From Protea cynaroides (taxonomy: Eukaryota; Streptophyta; Magnoliopsida; Proteales; Proteaceae), in the NCBI GenBank assembly GCA_028583415.1, contig CM053266.1, forward strand, positions 2,799,217-2,863,216: a stretch of 64,000 nucleotides of DNA. The letters run 5' to 3'. Shown piece by piece: positions 11,070 to 24,907 of the stretch. The translations under genes and the position numbers were made by a program. Below the pieces are notes generated by a model. That model searched no databases. It worked only from the letters and a program-made list of their open reading frames with translations, and was not told the origin of the DNA. Position 1 is the first letter of the stretch; each line of letters starts with the position of its first letter.

Positions 11070-12273
11070 ACGGATTATTATCGTAGGTTTTGTAATTCTG
11101 TTTTACTAACAAACAGTAAGCTCATGGAGCTTATTTTATTGTTTTTTTGTACGTTTATATTATGTGCACTAACCTTTGTTTTATAGGTTGTGGCGCGAGG
11201 TAAGATACACTTTCTTTTTATGCTTTATTTCTGTGAAATAGGGTTTTCATTAATTTCTGAGATAAAAGTTAAATTTTAAAAATGTATTTTATTTAATAAA
11301 AATGTCAAATTAATGAACGAACCATGGTGCATAACACAATTTTCAGACCACATCGAACCAATTTAGTTTGGCATCAATTTATTTTGGGTCCCGAACCTCA
11401 ATCTAGGTGGTGACTACTCTTATTTACCTTCTCTCTCAAGTGAGACTCAAACCCTCAGGATAAGGGAGAGATGGGACCACAATGCAAGGGGAAAATCTTG
11501 TTTCATGTAAGTCTACATGTTTCAAATGATTGTCATTTCAACTATCAAAACTCAAACAAGTAGCCTCCAATAGCTCAATTATTCCCACCTCAAAATCTTC
11601 AACATAGAGGATTTTCCCAGGTCATCACTGTAAGAAGAATATAAGTACGTAAAAATTAGTATCTTAAATGGGGCTCACCGAGTCACAAGGTCAGGGGAAA
11701 GGGAGTGTAAATCCCCACAGCAGCATTGTGGGTTCTTTCTCCCGTCTTGTACATGAAAATCCACTCAAATCAGATGAATTTTTGGATTTTCCGCTTGCAA
11801 ATAAATGATGAAAAGGTAACATTTGTACACGTTTTCAACACACCATCGAGGCTACCAAATAGATCTATGTTTACAATAACCTCATAGATGATGCTATGTT
11901 AAGAAAAACATATTTCACCAGCCCACCATTTTGGGTCGTAGGAAGAGACCATTGAATCTCATCTTAACCATATGGTACACCATAGAATGGGCTTTTTACC
12001 CCAAGGAATTTCAGTTGTTGAGAAAACACAACCAAAGTTAAACCGTTCTACCCATGTTCATTGCTCAAGCCCAAGCCTTTAACTTTTGTTTCTTCGAGGG
12101 TCAATAGAAAGAAAAATTACTTAAAGGCCATTTTAAAGGGAGCACTACAAACAAGTGAGGAATGATTTACCCAAAAAAACAAAGTGGAATGATTCAACAC
12201 CGATAAGAGTACCTCAACCGAATGGGCAGAGAAAAACTGAACACTAATTGGACAAAATTAGAGAAATGGGCCT
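11070..12273. other. 3' flank of RPS25, no other gene seen
   Basis: No protein motif or clear repeat was recognised. The part just below 12274 must contain the RPS25 3' untranslated region. I could not place its polyadenylation signal. Confidence 0.5.
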
Positions 12274-12387
12274 TCAAGTATTCGTGGCTCTTGTGTAGAT
12301 CTGCTGACTAGAGTGCAAAGAAATCATCCTGGTGGAACCTCGTGCCATCAAATCCTTGATAGCTCTGCGTGCCAATGATCCATTAAC
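12274..12387 (-). CDS. RPS25: RPS25 last coding exon
   Basis: This exon has 37 codons plus TGA. The acceptor is a pyrimidine-rich stretch ending cttcag directly above 12387. The exon picks up the frame exactly where exon 3 stops (...SDRLR | VNGSLARR...). It has no stops or frameshifts, as expected if it is still under selection. Confidence 0.85.
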   Translation of the reverse strand, partial: VNGSLARRAIKDLMARGSTRMISLHSSQQIYTRATNT

Positions 12388-14244
12388 CTGAAGAATAACA
12401 AGGGCAAGAAAATTTTTATTGATCTTATAGAAACATTTCATCAATTAATCATATATGACAACTTTGGACGTTTTCTCCTGCATATAATAATATTGTATTT
12501 AACATTCAAAATGGTGCCATCATGATTTACCACGCAGTGACAACAAGAACAAGTTTATTTCAAAACATTTCGGATTTACTTCATAAATTCTAGATCATGA
12601 AGTGCAATCCCCAGACCCCCACCCAAAAAAATCTATAAAAAACAGAGAGGGGGCATTGAACTCGATGACTCACCTACTTTTCCCCCCTTTTTTTTCTCAC
12701 ATCCTTACCTAATATCTTCCAGTTTTTATATATTAAAAAAAAAAACTTCCACAGCCCTATGTAGTGACGTGGATTACCTGACTTCTTTGCGCACCATAAC
12801 AAAGACACAATTTGTAATTTCACAAATTAAAAACATTGTACCCAAATCCCTGCCCGGCCCTACCCAGTACGGAGCTCAGCAATTGCGCACCTCGTCACCC
12901 CCTGCTACCCCTTGGCTGTGTAGAAGTGTCAACCAGTTGGTCCCGACCGGTCTCGGTTGGGTCTTAATCGGGCCTTGCCATTTGAAGCTTATGACCATGA
13001 CTAACCAATTATTAATCGGTCTCCAAAACCCTTCACCATGACCTACGATTAGCTGAGCCTTATCGGTCCCAGTACTGATCGTTCCATAAATGGCCTTAAG
13101 GGTTCGGTGGCATCCTCAGATTTCTTGCCAAGAGATTCAGAGCAGCAAAGAATTAGTCAGCCATAGTTGTTAGCCGAGCTTGGGTATCCACACACTGTCT
13201 TTCAAGCAGCCATAGTGTGATACAAGGTGTCATTCATATTGCATCCGATCCTGCGTTTTATGAGAGAACTAAACACATTGAAGTTGATTGCCATTTTGTT
13301 CATGAGAAGCTTCTACAAGGGATAATTTTTCCATGTCATGTTCATACAGGGAAACAACTTGCTAAAGTCTGTCGAGAGTGGGAGACTTGCTTATATTTGT
13401 AACACGCTAGGAATGATTGATATGTATGCTCCAGCTTGAGGGGGAGCGTTATTGTACATCGTGGAAGGGAGACGAGACCAACCCAGGCAAAACAACTTAC
13501 CGTTAAGGGTTAGACAAATCCTCTGAGACAGTTTCTTCAAAATGACACGACTAGACAAAGCCTAAGCAGACAACCATAGAATGATGTGTTTAGACAAAAT
13601 CAGATGCTGCAATCGCTAGACCAAGCCAGACAAAACAGCTGACTGTAAGGGTTTGACAAATCCTCTCAGACAATTTCTTCAAAATGACATAGCTAGACAA
13701 AGCCTAAGCAGACAACTGTATGATGTGTTCAGACAAAATCCAAGCAAACATGAGTCATATGCATCGAATGCTAGACAAGCCCCTAGATCACATCATCAAT
13801 GGCTAGACAAGCCTCTCAATCCTACACAGCAACTGCTAGACAAGCCTCTAAATCCTATACTTAGTTTCAGATAAAAATTAAAATCAAATACTTCTATAAT
13901 CCCAGATTACCATGAGAAATATATGAAGAATTACATGGTGCATAGAAGTTACACTTGCAAGACAAGTGGGGTAATTTCCGAAGGCATTTGAGATCGTTAG
14001 CAGATAAGGTGGCTGAGACAATGACATATCTTAAAACTCTCAAAGATCTGAGTATCCATCTCATCGAACTGATGACAATTAGCCAACTTCCTAGCAGAAA
14101 GCTTTGAATGAATCAAAAGAATGTTTACGAGGAGGCAAAGACGTTGCTTCCATATGAGATGGGGGGGGGGGGGGGGGGGGTCTGGGGGGCCCCCCGGGGC
14201 GCCGGCCCCCTTGTTGGCCCATATCAAAAAAAAATAAAATTTAT

Positions 14245-14316
<72 letters not shown>

Positions 14317-14331
14317 TTTAAAAAATAAATT

Positions 14332-14387
<56 letters not shown>

Positions 14388-14664
14388 AAAATAATTAAAT
14401 TTAAATTTTTTTTTTTTTTTTTTTTTATTTAATTTATAATTTTTTTTTTTTTTTTTATTAAAAAAAAAAATTAAATAAATAAAAAAAAAAATTTAAAAAA
14501 AAAAAAAAAAAAATTTTTTTATTAAAAATATTAAATTAATTAAATTTTTTTATAAAAAAAAAAAAAAAAAAAAATTTAAATAAAATTTTTAAAAAATTTA
14601 TTTTTTTTTTTTTTTTTTTTTTAAAAAAAAAATTTTTTTTTTTTTTTTTATTTTTTTTTTTTTT

Positions 14665-14710
<46 letters not shown>

Positions 14711-14748
14711 TTTAAATTTTTTAATAAAAAATTAAAAAAAAAAAAAAA

Positions 14749-14779
<31 letters not shown>

Positions 14780-14782
14780 TTT

Positions 14783-14863
<81 letters not shown>

Positions 14864-14930
14864 TATTTTTTTTTTAATATTTTTTTTAAATAATTATTAA
14901 TAAAAAATTAATTTTTTTTTTTTTTTTTTT

Positions 14931-15002
<72 letters not shown>

Positions 15003-18000
15003 CCCCCCCCCCCCCCCCCGCCCCCCAAACCCCCCCCCCCCCCCCCCCAGGGCCCCAAAGGGAGCGGCCCCCCCCGGGGGCCCGGGCCCGCCCCCCGCCC
15101 CCCCAAAAAAAACCAAAAAAACCCCCCCCCCCCAAAACCAAAAACCCCCCAAGCCCCCACCAGCAAAATTTAAAAATATTGAGATATATTCTAAAACTCA
15201 GGAGGAGATTGAAGATCAACATAATAGCATCCGATATATGCTATTAATTAATATCCACGAGATTAATCTTGTGCATGGAATTCTCAAGATAACCATGGAT
15301 CATAAACTATGGGATATCCATGAGATCAAAAAGGGAGTTACTAATCAAGTAATTTTCCTGAGTCAAGACATTAAGCACTACTTTTGATGCAGTCCAAGGA
15401 CCAGCCTACACCAGAAGACGGCAGAAAAGGAAAGATCCAGCCAAGCCGTTGGCTAATGGCTGATCTCAACAGCTCTAGACAGCTGTCTATACTTGACCCT
15501 CTTCTCTTAGTTTAGTAATTTATTTATTTTGGAAACTTTCCTAAGTGTTAGTTGTTATTCTGGAAACTTTCCTAAGTTTTAGTTGTTTAGTTATTTAGGA
15601 AACTTTCCTATTGGATATAAAGGAAAGTTTCTTTTGTTATTTTGGATATTTTATTACCATATTATGTAATCTTCTACAAGGGCGAGCTTTGGTGTAATGG
15701 TAAGGTTGTCATATTGCAGCCTAGTGGTCATGGGTTCGAAACACGGAAACAGCCTCTCCATGTTGTGGGGGTAAGACTGCGTACATTCTGCCCTCCCCAG
15801 ATGCTACAGCATTATAAATAATATGAACAGAGAAGAGGGTCGGAGATTTAGCACCATAAAAGAATATTGAAATTTTATTTTTCCTAGTTGAGTCTTACTG
15901 TTGAACCGAAATTCTATTTGATTCAGTTTTCTGTTTTCTTTTAACTCTCTCAATTTTCTGTTACACTCTGGTTTGCGATTTTATTTATCAATAATCTGCT
16001 CAACGGTAATCTTGGGAGAACGAGGAATATCAACTGCTACAATCAGACTTGACTACAACCAGGGGTGTGACTGTTTCCAGCAACTGTCGAGATCCATATC
16101 TCCTGCCACTCAGTTCAGATCACTTTCAGATTTCGGTTGGTGTTCACATCTACCATAAAAAAAAACATTTACTACAAGTTTCATGAGGTTCTAAAGGCTG
16201 GATTTTCAGATAGTAAAAATTTCTACTGTTTTGTAAATCTGATTTGGGTTGGACAGTTATAAGATCCTGTAGCAAGGAGGGAATTGATTTGAATGTGCTG
16301 AAATCCCCCTTTGCCATCAACTTTGACTTTCCCATGATGATCAAGACAATAATACTTCATGCATCGAAGATCTTAAATTATTCCAAATATTTAACCTTTA
16401 GGATAGAAAACACAGTTGTCAAGACGTCAAGGCAAACCAAGGTGTTGGAGGCCTGACAGGGCGCCTAGGCGACCAAGGCGCCTAATTTTCCAAAGAGTCA
16501 CAAGGCCTCCTAGGCGCCTAGGCAACGCCTTGACAACTATCAAAAAGTTCAATCAGCTGGCGTGTTGCAAAAAATTTGTATCAACCCTATCAAATTTGGC
16601 ATCTCAAGATCACTGAAGCAAATGAATTCGACAAGCAACCAATTCAATCTGCTTTAGATCTTATAGAAAACTTACCAATCCCAAGTTACTTCATTGACAG
16701 TCTTTTGCGCCAAAGCAAGGTTGCTAAATAAATATTCAATCTGCAGAACCTAGAATTATGGGGACCAATGGTAAAAGCTTATTTGTCACTGATCTTAAAA
16801 TTTCTTATTAAAGATCTGAGCCACAGATCTGAGAAGCCGAATAGTTCCTCCAATAAGTGAAGAACCATTGGACCCTTGATCTATCTGAAGAACTATTGTT
16901 CATCCCTAGACATATTTCAAAATCTCACAGAGATCTCAAAATTTTCAGTAATCTTGAACAAATCGAAATGAGATGGGCCACGAGACTTGGTCTCGACTGG
17001 TTTCGATAATTTTGACCAAGTTTCAGTCCAACTTAATATTTTCAGTTGGACCAAGACCTGGTCTATGCTATAAAATTCGAAATCTCGACCGAGACTGTCT
17101 TCTTCAGTTTTTTTTTCACTCCTTCCTCCATTTTTCTCCAAAATAACTCCATATCTTTGTGCTTTACTTGACTACTTCCGATTTTTTGACTATGACAATT
17201 AACTAATTAAGTGCTATTATGTTTATCTTCTCCAAAAACATAATTGAACTATTCATTTGGCCTTACTTGATCTTCTACTAGTGTAACAATATATAGCATA
17301 GCCAATATTACCCTAGGTTTACATCTAAACTTCAGACCGACACTACCAAACATGAATGTAAACTTAAACAACCATGTGTGATTATTTTTATAATTTTATG
17401 GTTTAAATATGTTTATGTAATGCTAAAATAGGGTTTCCCTGGAGTATCAGGCCTTAAAATGGCAATTTTAGCCTTCACAAAGATTTTACACAATCTCGCC
17501 GAAATCCTGAATCTCAATTTTTGAAAGGGTTTAGACACCCTTGAGACTCAAGATTTTGTACCTTGTCCCTAGATGAAGATGAGATCTATCATTAAAATGC
17601 AGACAATATGTTGGAGTATTGATGACATAGTGAAACCATGTCCACAAAGATTCCCTGATCGACTACATCCTTATCCAACACGAGGAATCCAACAAAAATA
17701 TCATTGCAAAAGGCAAAGATATTGCTGTAGACATCAGCAAGATGACATCAATTACTACACCAGTCCTGATGTGGTACTATAGAAGCACTATAGTACTTAC
17801 CGTAGTGACTATTCATCCACACTACAGCAGAACACTATTCATCACTTTTTGATGTCGGGCAACTCCTCCATTCTTTACAAGCTATGCATAAAGAAATTTA
17901 AACTCTCCCTAATATTTTCCCAATCCTCTCTTCCTATTCCAATTCTTGTCAAGAGTGTAGTGTCCTTATGAGAGTTTCACCGTAAAAGGAAAAAGAAGAG

Positions 18001-21000
18001 AAGACTAAGACACTATTAGGGAGCATAGTTGTCAAGGCGCTAAGGCGAACCAAGGCGATGGAGGCCTGACTGGGTGCCTAGGCGACCAAGGCGACCGCCT
18101 AGGCGACCAAGGCGCCTAATTTTCTAAGGCGACCCAAGGCAGCCTGGGCGCCTAGGCGATGCCTAGGTGACGCCTAGGCGACGCCTTGACAACTATGTTA
18201 GGGAGAGCTTAGAATTTTTTGCACATAACTTGTATAGAATGGAGGGGTGCCCTCTATTTATAGAGAATTTTCACCAACATTAAAAGTTATGAACAGTGTT
18301 TTACTATAGTGTTGATGTATAGTATTGCTACAGTAATGCTACAGTAGGTGAAGAATAGTACACTACAATAACTATGAACAGTACTACTACGGTAAGAAAG
18401 AATTGATTGCAAGGACGTGGGGAAGAGGAGAAAAGAGGAGGAATTGATGCGGACCCAGATCGAGAAAACCCTATTGGGTCCATTGATAGGCCCACCCAAT
18501 TAATATAGAAATCAAACTTCAAGTGTGATGGCAGAACTGTAAATATTTCAAATGAATGGCAGATCTTGTAATAAATCAAACTTTACTAGCTTTGGGATGA
18601 AACAAACAGACCCTATGGCAAAACTGTAATTACCTTAAAAACTCAACCAGTGAGGGGCAAACCTATAATTTCAATCTAGGGATTAAGCTATGTGATTGAC
18701 AAACATGACCTCAGAATATAATTAAGAATTCTATGTAAAGGGGAAGATATGCCTTTATATAGGCTACAGACTCTAAACCTAAAACAAATTGGGCTGCAAC
18801 CAAAGCTGGCCCAAACTATAAGAAATAAAACATAAACCACACAAACATAGGCCCAACTATTGGCCCAACTAACAAAACTTAACAAAAACAAAAAAATTAC
18901 ATAGAATTCTCAAATTAAACTGAAGCCCTAAAAAGATTCCAATCCGACTAGCCTGCATCAATAATACTTGGAAAGAAGAACCGAATGCAGGGACAAGGGG
19001 AAGAGAGATGGAAAACACAAGGAAGCCAGCAGCTCACGGCCAAACATTCCAATTCCAAGTAACATCAATTTTCATTCAATTCTGATCTGTCTTCCTTTCA
19101 TCGAGTACATGGGCTATTTAAAGAAATTTACAATAATTAAAAGCAAAACAATACTCGTAATCAAATACTAAAACTCAACTAACGATAAATGCCAAAGTAA
19201 ATAGGACTCTAAAACTCAAATTACTCAACTCTTATGCAGTTATTTGCAAAATAAATAAAGCCAAATAAGTAATCAAACTAATGCTTGCTGGTCCACCTTG
19301 GTTTGGGCTGCCAAACCGGATCATTATGATCCAACCATGAGCAAGCCACCACATCACCTGCTCATTGTTGGACCGTCAGGATCCAGTATGGCTGATCAAA
19401 ACAAGGCAAACCAGCAAGCATTAGATTTAGCTTGATTTATTTTATTTAACCGATTAGCCTACGTAGGATAAGATAAGTTTGGGTTATCTCTGCTTTCAGT
19501 TTTAGAGTCCTAGTTCCTTTAGATGTTATCTTCAATATGGTTTTATACTTCAATTAGGATTATTGATTAAGTTCTTTAAAATATTCATGCACTCAACGAA
19601 GAGAAGGATCATTGAATACAAGTTACGCTTCGTATGCTGTGATGGTGCGTAGACCTGCCGGCCATGAATAACCCTCTTTCCCCCTGTTCTTCTGCTGCAG
19701 TACTTCTTAGGTACTCTTCTCCTTATCCCCTTCTTCCTATTTCTATTATTTCTTTATTCTTGCTTTTTCCTTCCTTTCTCTTCCCTGCCACCGTTTCCCC
19801 TGATCTGGGTGGTAGCAACCTACCTGAACTCCATCGATTGTGATCCTTCCTGGGAAGGGGTATGCTGAGACCTTACCTTTGGGCAATCATAAATGCATAT
19901 TCTTACCCCAAGCTGATACCCTTGCTGCAAGGAATCAAATCTGGAACTTACCTGTTATCTGTCCAACCACCAGGAGCTGTTTTACTCTTTTATTTATTAT
20001 TTATTGCTGGCTGTTTCAAATCTTTTGGTTGGTCTTCACAGGTCCATGGCTAAGTTCCATAACCCTGAAATCTTGAGATGAATGACTGGTTCTGTCTCTC
20101 TGTTTGCTGCCCATATCGTGAGGTTCAGAAAGGATTTTCTAAGAAATTTTTTTCAGAGATCCCTTAACTTCTTTTTTTTTTTTGTCCTTTTTTTAATCTT
20201 CTTTCCTCCATGTTATCTCTTACTCCTTATTTTATTGTTTCCTCTTTAGCTATTTTCCATATTACCCCTCCCTTTTCCCAATTAGTCTTTATATCCAACC
20301 CTTACTTTGCTTCCAAGACTACCCATCATCAATAAATAGCATGGATCAAAATCTCGGCAAGATCTCGAAGTTCTCGAACAGGTCGAAACAAGATCTCATA
20401 TGAGACCTGGTCTTGACCAGTTCTCGATTGCTCTCGACATAATGTATGAATTATGATTGTATAGTCTACTTGACTACCTTGGGTTTTTTTACCATGCCAA
20501 TTAACTAATTAAGTGCTATTATATTTATTAATCTCCTAAAATATAATTTTACTGACTCGTTTGGCCTTCTTTGATTTTTTATTAGTGTCATATCATGTAG
20601 AATAGTCAATATTACCCTAGGTTTACATTTGAACTTTAGACCGACACTGCTAAACACAGGTGTAAACCCAAACAACCACCATGTGTTTTTTTTTTTTCAA
20701 TTTTATTGTTTAAATGTGATTATGTATGCTAAAAGAATGATTCCCTGAAGTATCAGACTTTACAATGATCATTTGAGCCCTGAGACACTTTTTAAGCCTT
20801 TTGGCTTTTTTACGTCTCGCCAAGATCTCGAAAATCTCAATCTCTCACAAGGTCGAGACACCCTCGATACTCGAGATTTTGAACTTTGATAAATAGTAAT
20901 CCTTTTCATATCCCCTCTCAGTTTACCAATTACCTATTTGGAAAATTTAGTTATTTGCTGAATTGCCACTCACCTTCATAACTTTGAGATATTTACCATT

Positions 21001-24000
21001 TTGACATTATTGTTATTGTTTGGGCATTCTATTGTATGGGTCAGCCCAATAATGTAGTAGTTAGGAGTTTTCCAACCCCAGGTCCACACCACACTACCTC
21101 CATAACCCACCCTTGTAAATGGACTGAAATTGATCACTATTGTCGAAGTTAACGTAGGCGAAGCTAGCGAGTTTACTAGGCTTGGCACCACAGCTCTATA
21201 TATATATATAACTGATCGGACGAACGCGAACGAGTATCTAAGATTGGAGAGCAATGGGTTATTAGACGTAGTGTCCAATAAATAGGCGATGGTCATATTG
21301 CACTTAGCGCCAATCAAACTGAATATTTCAATGCGATGCCATTTGCAAGAATTTGTCACTTGTTACCATAGTTGGACCTTGTTTGGCATCCCGAACAGAA
21401 GTAGATTAATTGTGCATTTGTCAGTCCCATCCACCCAAACAAAATTCTCCTTCAAATTTAAGGCAGGCACTTGGTTATCTCTCTATACAATTTCTGGATT
21501 GGATTTGAATCCTAGAATTTGGACAGTTGTCTTCATCCTCAACCTCACCAATTCATTCTTGAAATGGTACTCATTGCTTCCCTTCTAGAGCTTCGTTATG
21601 CACCAGAAAAAAAAATATGGCAAATGGATCTGATGAATTGAAATTTTCAAAACCTTTTCAGCTTTCCTTTCACCTTTTAGAGCTTTGTTAAGCACTGGGA
21701 TAAAAAAGGGTGGGAAATGGGAAATGTGAATTGAAACCTTCTCATTTTTTGCCTCACAGAACTTCATTAAACACAAAAAAAAAGGGATGGGAAATGGGTC
21801 TGATGAATTGAAACATTCTCATCTTTCGACTCTTGTATAAGGTTCAAAATGTAGAGTTGAAGTGGGCTGTAACACAACTTTGAATTAAGTAATTAACGAC
21901 TACACTTGGCCCTTTTTATAGGGATTTCATATGGCATTTGTCAATGGAATATTCTACACATAACAGCACCTCCTTGGTAATTGGTTATAATACAAAACAG
22001 CACCTCATTGGTTGTCTGTGGTCATGGTTGGCATTGATGGACGGTGCCTAAATTAATTTTGATGAAATTGACCTTCAATTCTTGCCCTAACATCAACTCT
22101 TCTAGCATCGCATTTCGCTACTCATTGCACTGGCGTAGATTGAATCATGCCATGCACATAACAGAAATAAAGTCACACCAAGCAAATAATAAACTAGTAA
22201 GCTTCCACTGTTCCACTGCACCATCGTTGTCCATGGCAATTATACCCTAGGCTGCTCTCACTATGTCATTAAGTAACCCTATCCAAGCGACTCCACTTTG
22301 GTGACAGGTCACTCTTTCCGAGTGGCTTTACGCTGCTCCCAGATATCCCAATCCTGGTTAGCTCCATGCTTGATGCAGATCAAAGACCAGCAGCCAATCC
22401 AAGTTACGACACTGTTCACGGCACTATTCACATGAACAGTACCACTCGATAGTCGATAGCCTCTAATTGATCCTCTTCTCATAGTTTAGAAGTTTATTTG
22501 TTTTGGAAATTATCTTAAGTTTTAGTACTTCAGTTATTTTGGAAACTTTCCTAAGTTTAGTTGTTTAGTTATTTTAGAGACTTTCCTATTGGATATAAAG
22601 GAAAGTTTCTTTTGGATATTTTATTACCATATTATGTAATTTGTTACAGCAATAACCGAAAAGAGGGAGGCAGAGTTTAGATTTTCCAGGAAAAAAAAGA
22701 GTCAACTTTTTCTCCTGGTTGAGTCTCTTACGGTAGTGAGACTCAACCGACAATTTCTGATTCTCTTTCTCATTGGTTTATTTTCTGTCCATTGTTTCCT
22801 GACTTTTTCCTTATTGCTGGGCGACACCAGTCCTCCAATATTTTGACTTATTATTGCTGCCAAGAGTGGAGGCTTTCATCGCAACTTCAAATCTGATTTC
22901 TGCAATAGCGATAATCCATTCCAGCAAACTCTCAAGGCACTTAGCTCCTGCAGATCTTCTCAGATCCCCTCCATATTTCAAAGTGTGTTCACACCCATTA
23001 TAAGGAACATCTGCTACAAGTTTTGCGAGGTTTTAATTGTCAGATTTCAAGATAAGTGAAGTTTTTCATTACTTTCTAATTCTGACTTTTGCTAAAATAC
23101 ATGTTCGAGACCTACGGACAAGATTGGTTTCGATCCCGCCCATTGGATCAAGTTCATCTTTTGGAGTATTGTTTCTCATATCCTAAGGATCATTGTTTTC
23201 AAATTTCAAAGCAACCTATTGGGTAGATCTGAAGTTGAGTAATTATTTATCAAATTCAATCATTCTTACTTATTGTTGAAGTGTTAAATTTGAATTGGGT
23301 TGATTGAAAGATCCTACCCTAGCAAGGTTTGGGCATAAATTGAGATGTAACCCTACTTTGCCATCAATGCTGTTTTAGATAGCTGCTCACTCTACTCCAA
23401 GTAGCCTTCTCCTAGATAGCCCTTTCTTTTACAACGGTTTGACAAGCTCGTTACTTGTACATTCGAGTCTTTAGCTCCAATGCACCACCCATGATGCCAA
23501 AACGTGAGACGCATCCGCTCAAGTGTGTTCCCACACAAAAATGACCATAAAAGTCACGATACTTGCACAAACAAGGTCTTTTTTGCCCTTGAAGTTATGC
23601 TATAAGAGTGCCCACCGCATCTTACCAATACTAGAACATAATGTCTTAGGCTATACAAAGGGCTTTCTCGTTGCCTTTCCAAATTGACATCCAGCACATA
23701 TCAGTGTCAATCTACACTAGCTAAACCTGTCAACATGCCTTAGTGTGGTCAACTGAATTCCACTACTTAGCAAGCTTGGTCCCTACCAATCGGCCATAGA
23801 TAGAAAAATGGTCTCTTAACCATTTGGCACAATCATCATGGTTTGGCTTCTATCATCATGACTTAATGTGATCAAAATTCCACTACTAAGCAAGCTTAGT
23901 TCTCAACCAATCGGCTTTAAAATCCCAGATTGTGTACGAATAGTACAACGGTCCCTGACTGTCCTTCACGTACTAACTGTTGGTTCACTTTAATCATATC

Positions 24001-24871
24001 GGAAGAACCAATGGTTCAACATCATGAACTGGTTTACTTCAGCTCTGTCATATGGAAGCTGACAATTGCTTCCATGTCTAAATGGTGGACCCAATGGTTC
24101 GACATCACCAACTGGTCCACTTCAGCTCCAACAATCGGAAGCTGGCAATTATTACCGTGTCTCTGAAGTCATTGATCATCATGTACTCAGCTGCACTTGT
24201 GGCATTGTTGACGGCTTCATGAAACACATTGAAGCTTATCTTGGGAGAGCTCGGACGGGGCTAGCACTCACCCTAAATCAGCGCATATGGGTTGTTGATG
24301 ACATATGTCGGGTACTCCTCCCTTGTCCAGGCAAGAACAATGATGCAATGGTGCATTGGGAGCTGAACCCCATGGATACACACTGCTGGATACTTTTTTT
24401 CTCCACCGACATAACTGAATACAATTTTTTTTGTTTGCTCCATCAAGCTACACCGTATTACATCTCATTCCTCTATCCACATTTCTCACTTTCTTAATTT
24501 TCATTCTCTTTCAACCCTCTCCCGTTTTTTATTCAAGTGTCATTTCCTACTCTCTCAATCTATTTGTGCACCAACCACCCAGCCACCCTCTCTCTCCCTC
24601 TCTCCCCCTTCTACGCACACCATAGGGAATTTGTAGGACGATGGGAGCATGTAGGATGATGGGGCTGGTCCCTTTTTGGCACAGAATCGGCCCCGAACTA
24701 TATCCAGTAATACCGACGATGTTGACCTTCACAGAATTCTCTAAGAGAAGGAATCATTGGCGTAGTGCAGCGAACCAACTATATGTGCATCATAAGCTTC
24801 TCTCATCACCCTGAAATCGATGAATAGAGACCGGCCAATTTCTTAAACTTCCTGGTTTAGATCCCACAGTG

Positions 24872-24907
<36 letters not shown>

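Noticed and set aside
14108..15222. Frames of poly-Phe, poly-Lys and Gly-rich residues
   Set aside because: They are translations of the homopolymer block, which is probably artefactual.
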